Positions 26,791-36,040 are shown, numbered from the stretch's first letter. The stretch: DNA of 64,000 nt from Deltaproteobacteria bacterium (GCA_020444075.1 JAHLLR010000008.1:1-64000); one strand, 5' to 3'. Notes: generated by a model not told the origin, from the letters alone. A program made the numbers and translations.

Positions 26791-27414
26791 CTACTTCTTG
26801 CGCAGCTGCCCTAGTTCTTCCCGAATGGCGCCCAGTTCCCTCGCCATCAGTAATTTCAGTTCATCGATGGCGCTGATAACTGCATCAATGCCGGACGTTT
26901 CTCCCGATTTTACCGGTTTCTGCAAGGCGCTGGGCAGGTAGGGGGGCGTGGATGAAACTATTTTTGCCTTCAACCGCTGGAACTGCCTGACCTCTTCCAA
27001 CACCATTTTTTCTTTTACGTCCCGTCCCATTCCCTGGTTGGTGACGGACTCCTCCAGGGCAGAATAGACCGCCATGATTCGCTTGATGGTATCCGGATGG
27101 GCATTGGACTTGTGCGTACGGACATATTTACCCAGTGATTTTAAAAGCTTGAGCAGGGTGTGGATTACCTTGTCATCTCGAAATCGTTCCAGCAGTCCAT
27201 CAAGTTGACCAATTAAGGTTTCGAGGACATCGTCGGTGATTTCCCAGTCAATGGCCAGGATTGTGGATTTCAAATCTTTTAACGGAAGGTCGGGTTTTGA
27301 CGTCTGAGGCACATCCGCAGGCGGTTCATTTTTAGGAGGCAATGAATCACTGAAAAAATCATCGAGACGGTTTTCCAAATCGAAGGCGAACGTATCATTC
27401 GCTTTTTTGTCCAC
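26791..27414 (-). CDS. Conserved hypothetical protein of the MglA operon
   Basis: A 207-residue soluble, helical protein starting at GTG 27414 with GGAGG just upstream. The middle (about 45-150) is a helical domain (LKSTILAIDWEITDDVLETL and LLKLLKSLGKYVRTHK), and the C-terminal 35 residues (VISAIDELKLLMARELGAI) look like a coiled coil. It follows the MglA-like GTPase by 11 nt and ends the operon at the terminator 26719-26745. I do not recognise a named family. An effector or regulator of the GTPase is the natural guess from context. Confidence 0.65.
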   Translation of the reverse strand: MDKKANDTFAFDLENRLDDFFSDSLPPKNEPPADVPQTSKPDLPLKDLKSTILAIDWEITDDVLETLIGQLDGLLERFRDDKVIHTLLKLLKSLGKYVRTHKSNAHPDTIKRIMAVYSALEESVTNQGMGRDVKEKMVLEEVRQFQRLKAKIVSSTPPYLPSALQKPVKSGETSGIDAVISAIDELKLLMARELGAIREELGQLRKK

Positions 27415-27425
27415 GGTGGCACCTC

Positions 27426-28031
27426 CTATAGAAGCTTATCTCGAATACCCACAAGCGTTATCGAAATGGCCTTTTTAACAGTTGGGATTACATTATCTCC
27501 CTTTAGCGCACTGGCTGTGAAACTGGGGGCCTTGAGCTGTGCGTTGAGATCTTTTTCCATGCTTTCAACGTCGAGAATGGGAATTCCCTCGGTTGCCAGG
27601 TCCCGCTTATTATATTGGAACACCAGGGGGAGGTCGGCTATGTCAATATCGTAGAATTTAAGATTTTCCGTGAGATTGTTCAGTGCGTTAATATTGTTTT
27701 CCCTTCGGTCGACCATGGAGTCAGCGACAAAGACAATTCCATCCACACCTTTGAGCACCAGCTTGCGGGTGGCGTTATATTTGACCTGGCCGGGAACCGT
27801 ATAAAGTTGGGTTTTAACATTGTACCCTTTTATCGCCCCCAGTTCGAACGGCAGAAAATCGAAAAACAGGGTCCGATCACCCTGGGTCTTGATGCTGACC
27901 ATGTCCGATTCGATACGGTGTCGGATTCGGCTGAAGATATATTCCAGATTGGTCGTTTTCCCGCCTCTGCCGGGGCCGACAAAAACAAGTTTGACCTGAA
28001 CTTCTTTGGTTTTGGTATTGATAAAGGCCAT
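27426..28031 (-). CDS. mglA: MglA-like small GTPase
   Basis: A 201-residue Ras-like GTPase related to MglA of Myxococcus, which sets front-rear polarity for gliding and type IV pili. The P-loop is FVGPGRGGKTTNLEYIFSRI (about 17-36). The switch/G3 region reads LYTVPGQVKYNATRKLVL, with the MglA-type Pro-Gly-Gln in place of Asp-x-x-Gly. G4 is QYNKRDL. Its partner is the roadblock/LC7 protein encoded 62 nt upstream on the same strand. The wide use of PilZ proteins nearby supports a motility or polarity role. Confidence 0.9.
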   Translation of the reverse strand: MAFINTKTKEVQVKLVFVGPGRGGKTTNLEYIFSRIRHRIESDMVSIKTQGDRTLFFDFLPFELGAIKGYNVKTQLYTVPGQVKYNATRKLVLKGVDGIVFVADSMVDRRENNINALNNLTENLKFYDIDIADLPLVFQYNKRDLATEGIPILDVESMEKDLNAQLKAPSFTASALKGDNVIPTVKKAISITLVGIRDKLL

Positions 28032-28093
28032 GCTACCGTTTCGCTTGTCGATAAGTTCGGGTGGACCAGACCGTTAAAGCGCAGGCCGACTGT

Positions 28094-28498
28094 CTATGTT
28101 GATCGCGTCTGCTCGATCAGCACCTTGATTTTTTTGATTACTTCATCGATCTTCAGCCTGAGGTAGCCCAGTGATACGTCATTTCCGAAAATGGACACCA
28201 GCAAAAAATCATCCATGATTTTGGTAAAATTGATGTTCTCGCTTTTGCCTTTGTGGAACAGCAGCGAAAACTCTTCTTCACCGATGATGGAGGCCATAGC
28301 GCTCACCGCTCCGAAATTCCCGGCGGCCAATGCTGCCAGAGAATAGACATCGTGGCGAACTTTTCCGTCATCGAGGTTGACGATGACATTGCCGGCCATG
28401 TCGATGAGGATCACGGATTGTATGCCCAGCGTCATCAGGTCAGTCGTCAACGCTTCTTCCAGACCGTCCAGTTGTTCTTGATCCAGGATATAAGACAA
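28094..28498 (-). CDS. Roadblock/LC7 protein (MglB-like)
   Basis: A 134-residue roadblock/LC7-fold protein; such proteins act as GTPase-activating partners of MglA. Features are GLEEALTTDLMTLGIQSVIL, DMAGNVIVNLDDG and LAALAAGNFGAVSAMASIIG, then a C-terminal helix (DEVIKKIKVLIEQT). It starts at TTG 28498, with AAGGAGG 8 nt upstream. It is the first gene of the operon roadblock-mglA-hypothetical. Confidence 0.87.
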   Translation of the reverse strand: MSYILDQEQLDGLEEALTTDLMTLGIQSVILIDMAGNVIVNLDDGKVRHDVYSLAALAAGNFGAVSAMASIIGEEEFSLLFHKGKSENINFTKIMDDFLLVSIFGNDVSLGYLRLKIDEVIKKIKVLIEQTRST

Positions 28499-29135
28499 TG
28501 TCTCTTCCTCCTTGGTAAATCAGCGCTTTCCCGGGCTGTCAGCCATTTTGAAAACTCCCGAACCGAAAGGGTGCGGGAAATTGAATAATGGTTCGCCGCT
28601 GCGGTGGCGATTTCGCTGCCCGTTGAGCGGATGCAGAAAGATTCCTCTTCAGTGGCAGCCGCAGGTTCAATCATTCGGAAACGATTTTACCGGTTCAACT
28701 GCGTCTAATACCCTTTTTTGCTTTGAGTTTTCAAGTTTTTTCTATGATTTTAAGTACCTTTTTTTCGGATGGCTCATTCCGATGGACTGCCGCATACCGA
28801 TGCTGGCCATACCCCCACTTTTTTGCCGGACAGGAGCGCCTCGATATCCGGTTTGTCCACTATTTTGCTAATATACCGTAACTGTTAATTATTCGACATT
28901 ATCACCATTAATAGAGACTTGATTTTTCCCTTGAAAGAGGGATACAGTGTCGAAGACGAATCTTGCCATGCAGCACCTCTGGGTGTCGTTTCATTTACCG
29001 TGGCTTAATTCCACCACGTTCCGAGCATGCTGCGGTGGACCCGGGCGTCGATCGGGACAACCCCGATGGAAGATTTTTCCATGCCTGTAGGAACCCGGAG
29101 CAATCTGGGGTCGACACATGTAGGAGACAACACCG
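28499..29135. other. 637-bp divergent intergenic region
   Basis: This separates the roadblock gene (minus) from the PilZ gene (plus) and must hold both promoters. The centre (about 28700-28930) is AT-rich. I could not pick a -35/-10 pair with confidence and see no gene or strong hairpin. Confidence 0.45.
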
Positions 29136-29753
29136 ATGCAGGATCCCATCTGGCAGGCGGAAAAAAAGAAAATCCTGACCCGTCTTTCCATTGCCATATA
29201 CAAAATGACCGACGAACAGCTGATCTCCCTGTTGCATCTGTTCAAGGACTTGAAACTCAAGGACAACGAGAAACTTCTGGAGATCCCGAAAGCCCATTCA
29301 GAAGGCGTTGTCGCCGCCAGAGACAGGCAGCTGCTCATCGCGCGGTTCTTTTTGATGATCAATCAATTGTCCGAAACGGATCTGCTGAAGTTCATGAACC
29401 GATATGAGCAAAAACGGTTTTCCATGCTTCGTGAATTCCCTCGGGTCCCCTGCAATATTACATTGGATCTTGCCGCTGATGGACGCGCCATCAACTGTTC
29501 CGCCATGGATATCAGCGCCGGCGGGATGTTTGTGGAAAGCTGCGAGTCCTTTACCATGAATCAGCTCGTCTCTATCTGCTTTTCGGTGGCCGATGACCAA
29601 CTGGCCCTCAAACTCAAAGGCCGCGTTGTCCGGCTGGAACATGGTGGCATTGGAATCAAATACGAATCCCTGACCAGTTATCAGATAGAAATCATGAAGA
29701 ATATGATTGACCGTCTCCATCGTCAGGTCCGCTCGCGATTTCGTATAGACTGA
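29136..29753 (+). CDS. PilZ-domain protein with N-terminal helical domain
   Basis: A 205-residue protein whose last 110 residues are a PilZ domain, the cyclic-di-GMP receptor fold. The ligand motif is present: REFPR (RxxxR-type, about 100-104) and DISAGG (DxSxxG-type, about 129-134). The first 90 residues are helical (LSIAIYKMTDEQLISLLHLF) and not recognised. GGAGACAACACCG precedes ATG 29136. It is probably a c-di-GMP effector for motility or surface polysaccharide. Confidence 0.85.
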   Translation: MQDPIWQAEKKKILTRLSIAIYKMTDEQLISLLHLFKDLKLKDNEKLLEIPKAHSEGVVAARDRQLLIARFFLMINQLSETDLLKFMNRYEQKRFSMLREFPRVPCNITLDLAADGRAINCSAMDISAGGMFVESCESFTMNQLVSICFSVADDQLALKLKGRVVRLEHGGIGIKYESLTSYQIEIMKNMIDRLHRQVRSRFRID

Positions 29754-29922
29754 AAAAATTCTCCCCGGGTGTCTTCGAATCGAGCGCCAGGCTCCTGACG
29801 GGAAGGATGCTTGGGGCTGCCTTTATCCGGTTTTCCGGAAGATGAACCATTGAAATTGGATCCCACCGTGCTATATTATCAGGGTGGACCCTGAGTGGGC
29901 TACTAAAGGAGTCTAACTGGAA

Positions 29923-30279
29923 ATGATTGATGTTCGAAGCCAGCACCTTGAAGTCAGTCGGGAGCGGCGGCAACACCCCAGGTTGGAATTTCGCTGCACG
30001 GCGCTTTTCGGTCACCTGAAGGATGTGCTCAAGGTAACCGATTTAAGCCTGAGTGGCCTGTTTGTGGAGGTGGCGGATAAATCCGGCCTGGATCCGGGGC
30101 GTGTGGTCAGCCTTGCGATTAAGTTCCCCACCGAGGAAAAGGCAGTCCTTTTAAAGGCGAAAATCGCCAATGTCAATAAACGGGGCGTGGGATGTCATTT
30201 TGTAGATCTTGTCCCCAAAAATTTCGAGGCCATAAAAAACTGTTTCGAAACCTTCCGGGACACCCTGCCCCTTCGTTGA
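29923..30279 (+). CDS. Single-domain PilZ protein
   Basis: A 118-residue protein that is almost entirely one PilZ domain. RRQHPR and DLSLSG are the two halves of the c-di-GMP motif, and GRVVSLAIKFPTEE plus KRGVGCHFVDL are the following strands. It is transcribed after the first PilZ gene with a 169-nt gap, with AAAGGAG before ATG 29923. Its gene faces the MinD-like gene, stop to stop, 21 nt apart. Confidence 0.85.
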   Translation: MIDVRSQHLEVSRERRQHPRLEFRCTALFGHLKDVLKVTDLSLSGLFVEVADKSGLDPGRVVSLAIKFPTEEKAVLLKAKIANVNKRGVGCHFVDLVPKNFEAIKNCFETFRDTLPLR

Positions 30280-30300
30280 CCCTTACCCGGGGGAGACGGT

Positions 30301-31275
30301 TTATCCTCGTTTGCCGGATCCTGATTGCTCCCCATTGCCCGCACCGGAGCTTTCCAGATGTGACACGATGGCCAACGCGGACTGGATGGCACTGCATTCG
30401 CGGTCTACCCGCGTGAGCGGTTCCATGGCCGAAACCATGGCATTGATCTGAGGATCGAAATAGATGCCGCCTCCGTTGTGTGCTTGAATCATCAGATGCT
30501 TTTGCGACACCATCTGGATAATCCGCCCGGCATTTTTATCCCGGGGTTCCCTGGCCATATTGGTGATCAGCGTGGGGCGAATCCGCTTCAGGTGAGTTTC
30601 CATTTCGGTTGCATCCGCCGGCTCCCCGTTCGCGGCCACCCGATCGAGCAGAGTCCTCACCGTTCTTACCCGCATGTCGTTTCTGGGGTCCATGGCGGCT
30701 TTTACCAGACCTCCCAGAGAGGGACGGCGGCTCGTCAGCCGGCTCAAGGTCCGATAAACGGCGTTTCTGATGAAGGCATATGCATTTTGAATCGCTACGG
30801 GCTGGGGAGTCATCACGACAATCTGACGATGGGCGGATAGAAAAAAATCAAGGGTGTTGAATCCGGTGCCGGCTCCCAGGTCCAGGATGACATGGTCAGC
30901 CTCGATTTTGGAGATGGCCTGAAGGATTTTCGTTTTCTGGGCAAATTGAAGATTAGCAAGGGTCAACACCTCGCTGGCCCCGCAGATGATTCGAAGCCCC
31001 TTCTGCTCTGTGCCCATGCAGACCTCATCCAATGTCGCATACTGGCGGCTGATGAAATCATTCAAGGTTCTGCTGGGTGTACGGATGCCCATGAAGGTGT
31101 GAAGATTGGCTCCGCCCAGATCGCCATCGATGACTACCGTGTCTTTGCCTTTTTCGGCCAGCGCCATGGAAATCAGAATGCTGAGAACGCTCTTGCCAAT
31201 GCCCCCCTTACCGCCACCGACCGCCCAGATTTGCGGTGATTGAGCCCGTTCTTTCGCAGTGTGCTTTTTTTGCAT
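30301..31275 (-). CDS. MinD/FlhG-like ATPase
   Basis: A 324-residue deviant Walker ATPase. The P-loop is AVGGGKGGIGKSVLS (about 18-32), followed by VVIDGDLGGANLHTFMG, in which the Leu-Gly-Gly-Ala-Asn string is typical of FlhG/FleN/MinD-like proteins. Walker B is HVILDLGAGTGFNTLDFFL. Such proteins place or count polar machines on the membrane. There is no clear amphipathic C-terminal helix. It ends a minus-strand group with the TPR/cNMP/PilZ, coiled-coil and AMIN-like genes. Confidence 0.86.
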   Translation of the reverse strand: MQKKHTAKERAQSPQIWAVGGGKGGIGKSVLSILISMALAEKGKDTVVIDGDLGGANLHTFMGIRTPSRTLNDFISRQYATLDEVCMGTEQKGLRIICGASEVLTLANLQFAQKTKILQAISKIEADHVILDLGAGTGFNTLDFFLSAHRQIVVMTPQPVAIQNAYAFIRNAVYRTLSRLTSRRPSLGGLVKAAMDPRNDMRVRTVRTLLDRVAANGEPADATEMETHLKRIRPTLITNMAREPRDKNAGRIIQMVSQKHLMIQAHNGGGIYFDPQINAMVSAMEPLTRVDRECSAIQSALAIVSHLESSGAGNGEQSGSGKRG

Positions 31276-31296
31276 CTGTTTTTTATCCCTTAAATT

Positions 31297-32463
31297 TCAG
31301 TGCCTCACCAGATGGTTCCACAGATTCCAGATCATGTCTTGTTCGTCGTTGGATATGGTACAGAATGCATTCAGGGCAATTGCCGTTTCTTCAGCCATCG
31401 GATCGAACCGGATGCCGACAATGTGGGTTGGGCGGGTTATCCTTCCGACTGTTTTCTGCCAGGTTACCATGCCGTTCAGTCCGTCGAGCACCGTTCGATT
31501 CCCCTCAAGGATGGTCAGCGTCGCTTTTTGTTTGAGCAACGCCTCAGTATCGGAGCGGGCGGTATCATTTTTCAGGACCACACCAATGCCGCCGGTTGAA
31601 AGGTCTCTGGTGGTGCCGTAAACCACCCGCTTAAGGATAGTGTCATCCGGAGTAAATTCGATTTTGACGTCCGCAGGCAGGCAGTACCGGCAGGATCGGC
31701 GAACCGTCTGCCAGGCCCGGTCGCTGTCTTGGGGCTTCCGGGTCCGGCTCAATCGTTCGAGGAGTTCGCGGATTCGCGGATAGCGGTAGCAGGTGGCCTT
31801 GAGCACAGGCTTTGAAATCTTAACCAGTTCCACGGCGGTGGTGGCCGTGATGCGTGCGAGACAGCGCGATTCCTCTTCCAGGGGAAAAATGTCCCCGAAG
31901 ATGTCGTTTTCCGCCAGCGCAATAGGGGTAGGTGGTTCAGCGCCGTTTACTTGCGGCAGTGTTTCGGTCAATTCACCCGATACAATGAAGTATATGCCCG
32001 TGGACACCTGACCGGTGTCGTATACTGCCTCGCCAGGTGACAGGCGAACACGGGTCAGGCGAAGCATCAGGGCCACCACCTCCTCGTAGTTCAGCTGGGA
32101 AAAAAGGACCTGCGAGGGCATATCGCCGCTTCCCTTGCGTCGGACCATGGCGTGGAAGTCGACGCCTTCGCGATGGGACGGTTTGACGATGCTCCACTCT
32201 AAAATCTTAGCCACCATGGACTGGAGCACCATGCCGGCGTCAAGATAGAGGGCGGCCGCTTTGTGGTAAGCCAGCAGCGCCCTATCCCAATGCTTTCTTC
32301 CGGCCAACACGTCGGCAAACTTGCGATACAGATCCGGATTGTCGGGAAAGACTTCAAGAAGGTTTTCAAACTCCTCCTCCGAATCGATATCGATTTGGTC
32401 ATCGAGAATCTGTTCGATGATACTGTCCTGGTCCGGGTTCGTGTAGTGTTCGATTCCATTCAT
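31297..32463 (-). CDS. TPR + cyclic-nucleotide-binding + PilZ protein
   Basis: A 388-residue multi-domain signalling protein. Residues about 30-95 are a TPR-like helical pair (FENLLEVFPDNPDLYRKFAD and ALLAYHKAAALYLDAG). Residues about 120-240 are a cNMP-binding/Crp-like beta roll (LSPGEAVYDTGQVSTGIYFI and GDIFPLEEE). Residues about 255-375 are a PilZ domain, with RRSCRY and DLSTGG forming the c-di-GMP motif. It could sense two nucleotides, or one could be structural. It ends 21 nt before the MinD-like gene and starts 2 nt after the coiled-coil gene, so the operon is tight. Confidence 0.83.
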   Translation of the reverse strand: MNGIEHYTNPDQDSIIEQILDDQIDIDSEEEFENLLEVFPDNPDLYRKFADVLAGRKHWDRALLAYHKAAALYLDAGMVLQSMVAKILEWSIVKPSHREGVDFHAMVRRKGSGDMPSQVLFSQLNYEEVVALMLRLTRVRLSPGEAVYDTGQVSTGIYFIVSGELTETLPQVNGAEPPTPIALAENDIFGDIFPLEEESRCLARITATTAVELVKISKPVLKATCYRYPRIRELLERLSRTRKPQDSDRAWQTVRRSCRYCLPADVKIEFTPDDTILKRVVYGTTRDLSTGGIGVVLKNDTARSDTEALLKQKATLTILEGNRTVLDGLNGMVTWQKTVGRITRPTHIVGIRFDPMAEETAIALNAFCTISNDEQDMIWNLWNHLVRH

Positions 32464-32465
32464 TG

Positions 32466-32777
32466 TCAGAGCATCCGTCCTTTTTTAAGTGCCGCAATGA
32501 CAGCGTCCAGGCGTTGGTTCAACAATTCACTTTTTTGGTGTGACAGTCGGATGACCTCCATCAGGGTCGCCATCTGACGGTCGGTCTTTAAAATCATTGC
32601 GGTCAGATCGGCCATTCTCCGGGCGAGGCTGTCAACCTGGCTCTGGACCGGCTCTCCGGCCTCTCTGCCAGCTTCATTCGGGCGGTTCCGGCGGAATTCG
32701 CCGATCATTTTTTCAAGATCATTCTTTTCGGCCTCAGACAGACCGACCGCAAACGTATCACCTTTCTGTTGTGGCAT
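32466..32777 (-). CDS. Small coiled-coil protein, unknown function
   Basis: A 103-residue polar, helical protein. Residues 12-35 are charged; residues about 45-98 form a heptad-like helix (VDSLARRMADLTAMILKTDR and LLNQRLDAVIAALKKG). It lies 2 nt upstream of the TPR/cNMP/PilZ gene and 20 nt after the AMIN-like gene on the same strand. I cannot name the family. Confidence 0.65.
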   Translation of the reverse strand: MPQQKGDTFAVGLSEAEKNDLEKMIGEFRRNRPNEAGREAGEPVQSQVDSLARRMADLTAMILKTDRQMATLMEVIRLSHQKSELLNQRLDAVIAALKKGRML

Positions 32778-32797
32778 GAGGCCCCTGGTTTGCTGTT

Positions 32798-33616
32798 TTA
32801 TCGGTAGTCATGGCTTTTCAGATGCTTGCCGATGATCGAGTCAATGTTTTCGATATCCCGATCCTTTGCTGGCGGCAGCTCTTGTATCCAGGATGGCGCT
32901 ATAGGTTTTTTTTGGCGGCTGCCCATCCATAGCAGATAAAAGAGCAGGACAACGATGATCGACGTAACCCCGATCAGGGCGGCGATCAATTGCTGCTGGA
33001 ACCGGTTTCGGCGAGAATCGCCAGCGTTACCGGGATGTGGAGAAGCGGAGCCGTAGTCCTTGATGGATGCCTCCTCGATGGCCGGCGACTCTTCATCCGA
33101 TATCGGTTTCTCCGGCTCGCTGTAAGGTTCCGGTGAAGACATGCTTTCTTCAATCGATTCAATCTGCCGCGCTTTTTCGACGCGCATCCCGGTGGCGGCC
33201 GGAGAGAGGGGACGGAAAGCATCGATGATGAACCGGTGAGGTCCGGTGAGTGAGAATGTTTTGACATCTACCGGAACGAAGGAAAAGCGTGCGTCAATAC
33301 GCATGTCGTCCGACGTTCTGAAAACCTCGACGCTGACGATGTCGCCGAGGCGTTTTCCGTTTTGAAGGGCAGGCGGGTCGCTGGCGATCCCTGTCATGAC
33401 GACCCGCAGGGTGTCGCGGTTGATCGCAACCGACGGGGGCGGGATCAGGGGCCGGTCAAATTCGAGCACCATGCGCACGAAGGCTTTGTTGTCGCCAAAG
33501 CGAAGGTCCTTGATAATCGTTGCTTCTGCCCGCAGGGCAGGCACAAACAGCATGGCAAGGAACATGATCAGTAGCGGCGTCGCTTGCAGCGCAGCTCCAT
33601 TTTTAAACTCAGTCAT
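32798..33616 (-). CDS. AMIN-like exported protein with C-terminal membrane anchor
   Basis: A 272-residue protein with an N-terminal signal segment (TPLLIMFLAMLFVPALRAEA), then an AMIN-like beta domain (about 33-130; IKDLRFGDNKAFVRMVLEFD and SLTGPHRFIIDAF). A charged proline-rich linker (about 140-200) leads to one TM helix (about 208-232) and a short cytoplasmic tail. AMIN domains bind peptidoglycan and occur in amidases and secretin (PilQ)-type proteins, so a link between the envelope and the cytoplasmic MinD/PilZ proteins is plausible. It is the first gene of this minus-strand operon. Confidence 0.72.
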   Translation of the reverse strand: MTEFKNGAALQATPLLIMFLAMLFVPALRAEATIIKDLRFGDNKAFVRMVLEFDRPLIPPPSVAINRDTLRVVMTGIASDPPALQNGKRLGDIVSVEVFRTSDDMRIDARFSFVPVDVKTFSLTGPHRFIIDAFRPLSPAATGMRVEKARQIESIEESMSSPEPYSEPEKPISDEESPAIEEASIKDYGSASPHPGNAGDSRRNRFQQQLIAALIGVTSIIVVLLFYLLWMGSRQKKPIAPSWIQELPPAKDRDIENIDSIIGKHLKSHDYR

Positions 33617-33800
33617 CGTTATGCCGCAGGGTGGTCGAGATCGGATGCTTGTCCGGTCAGGTTAAAAAAACGGTTTGTCGGGCGGACTTCAGGCTGAAAA
33701 AATTAGAAGAAAAACAGTCTGATGTCAAGGCCCGTTGTGGCGCTTCCCAATCTATGTTGCAGCGCGTGGCGTGACCGAGTCGAAAAAGAGGATGATCCGC

Positions 33801-34922
33801 CTAATCCGGCGGAGGAGAGGCTTTCTCCGGTTGAAAGGCGCACAACGGCTCCTCAGCCATGTAGTTGCCGCTGGCTTCAAAAGCCCTGGCGCGACATCCA
33901 CCGCAGACCGCCCGGTACTCGCAGGCACCGCATTTTCCTTCCAGTTGTTTGAAGTCCCGAAGTTTCAGAAATACCGGCGAGTGGCTCCAGACCTCGCCGA
34001 AGGTGGATTTGGTGATATCTCCACATTTAACATCCGTGTAGCCGCAGGGTTGCACGATACCGGTGTGGGAAATGAAACAGAACCCCGTGCCGGCCAGGCA
34101 TCCCCGGGTCACCGCATCGAGTCCATGGGTTTGGAAAGAGATGGTTTTCCCTTCTGCTTTCGCCCGTTGACGCAGTATCCGGTAGTAGTGGGGCGCACAG
34201 GTCGCTTTGAGTTGCAGCGGTGTTTTTTCGCGTTGGTCATAAAACCAGTTCAACGTGGTTTCGTATTCCTTGGCGTCGATGGCCTGATCCACGATATATT
34301 TTCCCCTGCCGGTGGGTACCAGCAGAAAAATATGATGGGCTGCCGCGCCCAGCCGTTCGGCCAGTTCGAGAATCCGGGGAATCTGATCCAGGTTGCTTTT
34401 GGTAATGGTGGTGTTGATCTGAAATTCGATTCCCGCTGCCTTAACATATTCGATGCCGCGGATGGCGGCATCGAAAGCACCGTCAACCCCACGGAATTTG
34501 TCGTGGAACGCTTTGGTGGCACCGTCAATGCTGGCACTGATCCGCCGAATGCCGGAGGCCGCCATTTTTTCGGCTACTTCCGGGGTGATCAGGGTCCCGT
34601 TGGGGGCCATAACCATCCTCAACCCCAGATGGTCTCCATGCCTGGCGAGGTCGAAGATGTCATCCCGCAGCAAGGGTTCACCGCCGGTGAGGATGATGAT
34701 AGGCTTTCCCACTTCGGCGATTTCGTTCAGCAATTTGAACCCCTGGTCGGTATCCAACTCTCCCTTGTAGGGGCCGTTGGTGGCGGCGGCACGGCAGTGA
34801 ACACAGGAGAGATTACAGTTCCGGGTCGTCTCCCAGGCCACCAGGCGAAGGGTATTGCCCTTGCCGTGACCGTGGGGCTGATTTCCTTTTTCGGTGTGGG
34901 GATGAGCATTCATCAGTCGCAT
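33801..34922 (-). CDS. ahbD: Radical SAM heme synthase AhbD (Fe-coproporphyrin III decarboxylase)
   Basis: A 373-residue radical SAM/SPASM enzyme that converts Fe-coproporphyrin III to heme b in the siroheme-dependent pathway. The SAM cluster is CNLSCVHC, preceded by VAWETTRNCN, followed by the Gly-Gly-Glu-Pro of TGGEPLL. The C-terminal auxiliary cluster region has CGYTDVKCGD and CGACEYRAVCGGCRARA. The call to AhbD rather than AhbC rests on the N-terminal sequence, the CRAAA extension after the cluster and the position after hemB and ahbC. The last gene of the heme cluster. Confidence 0.9.
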   Translation of the reverse strand: MRLMNAHPHTEKGNQPHGHGKGNTLRLVAWETTRNCNLSCVHCRAAATNGPYKGELDTDQGFKLLNEIAEVGKPIIILTGGEPLLRDDIFDLARHGDHLGLRMVMAPNGTLITPEVAEKMAASGIRRISASIDGATKAFHDKFRGVDGAFDAAIRGIEYVKAAGIEFQINTTITKSNLDQIPRILELAERLGAAAHHIFLLVPTGRGKYIVDQAIDAKEYETTLNWFYDQREKTPLQLKATCAPHYYRILRQRAKAEGKTISFQTHGLDAVTRGCLAGTGFCFISHTGIVQPCGYTDVKCGDITKSTFGEVWSHSPVFLKLRDFKQLEGKCGACEYRAVCGGCRARAFEASGNYMAEEPLCAFQPEKASPPPD

Positions 34923-34972
34923 CTATCCTTTGACGGGTACTGTTTAACAGGGGTGAGGGTACCCGCTTGCCG

Positions 34973-35947
34973 TCACCCGTTGATCAGGGCGGCGGCATCC
35001 ATGGCGAAATAGGTCAGGATCATGTCAGCCCCGGCCCGCTTGATGGCGGTAAGGGTTTCCATCATCACCTTCTGGCCGTCAATCCAGCCCATTTTTTCAG
35101 CAGCCTTGATCATGGCATACTCGCCACTGACATTGTATGCCGCCACGGGCAGGTCCACTTCATCCCGGATCCGGCAAATGATGTCCAGGTAAGCCAGCGC
35201 CGGTTTGACCATGATGATGTCGGCCCCTTCCTCCACGTCCATGGTGGCTTCGCGGACGGCTTCCCTGGCATTGGCCGGGTCCATCTGGTAGGTGCGCCGA
35301 TCTCCGAACTGGGGGGCGCTGTGGGCAGCCTGCCGAAACGGTCCGTAATATGACGAACAGTATTTGGCAGCGTAGGACATGATCGGAATTTGGGAATAAT
35401 CGTTTTCGTCGAGTACATTCCGGATTTCGGCGACCCGGCCGTCCATCATGTCGGACGGGGCCACCATGTCGGCGCCCGCCTTGGCATGGGAAAGCGCTGT
35501 CCTGGCCAGAAGATCCAGGGAGGCGTCATTGTCTACGGTATGGCCGTCAACAAAGCCGCAATGGCCGTGGTCGGTATACTGGCACAGGCACACATCGGTG
35601 ATCACCGCCAGTTCCGGCACCTTTTCCTTGACGGCGCGGGTGGCCCGCTGGACGATGCCGTCTTTGGCGTAGGCCTGGGTGCCCAGGGGGTCTTTTTTTG
35701 AGGGGATACCGAAAAGAATAACGGCCGGGACCCCCAGGTCGAAGGCCTGTCCGGCCACCTTGACCAGGTTGTCAATGGATAAGTGATATTGGCCGGGCAT
35801 GGCCTCGATGGGCGCTTTGACTCCTTTTCCGTCGACGGCAAACAACGGCAGGATGAAATCGTTGACGGAAAGGATCGTTTCGCGGATCATTTTGCGAAAC
35901 GCTTCGCTCTGGCGCATTCTTCGGGGACGATAATCGGGAAACAGCAT
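34973..35947 (-). CDS. hemB: Porphobilinogen synthase (delta-aminolevulinate dehydratase)
   Basis: A 324-residue enzyme condensing two 5-aminolevulinates to porphobilinogen. The Cys-rich metal site DVCLCQYTDHGHCG (zinc type), the Schiff-base lysines in SYAAKYCSSYYGPFR and MVKPALAYLD, and the start RPRRMRQSEAFRKMIRET are all visible. Length is normal. It lies between ahbC (94 nt upstream) and ahbD (50 nt downstream), giving a compact tetrapyrrole operon. Early (HemA/HemL) and middle (HemC/HemD, AhbAB) genes are not in the window. Confidence 0.96.
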   Translation of the reverse strand: MLFPDYRPRRMRQSEAFRKMIRETILSVNDFILPLFAVDGKGVKAPIEAMPGQYHLSIDNLVKVAGQAFDLGVPAVILFGIPSKKDPLGTQAYAKDGIVQRATRAVKEKVPELAVITDVCLCQYTDHGHCGFVDGHTVDNDASLDLLARTALSHAKAGADMVAPSDMMDGRVAEIRNVLDENDYSQIPIMSYAAKYCSSYYGPFRQAAHSAPQFGDRRTYQMDPANAREAVREATMDVEEGADIIMVKPALAYLDIICRIRDEVDLPVAAYNVSGEYAMIKAAEKMGWIDGQKVMMETLTAIKRAGADMILTYFAMDAAALING

Positions 35948-36040
35948 GTCAGCTCCTGGTGGTGGTCGTGTAAGGTAAAATGAATCCTGTCGCGGGTGTG
36001 GTTGCGGATCAGAATTTATTGCCCCTAATACGGTGGGGGG

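Noticed and set aside
33735-35012. A 425-codon plus-strand frame across the ahbD region
   Set aside because: Antisense to AhbD, whose cluster motifs are complete; no family resemblance.
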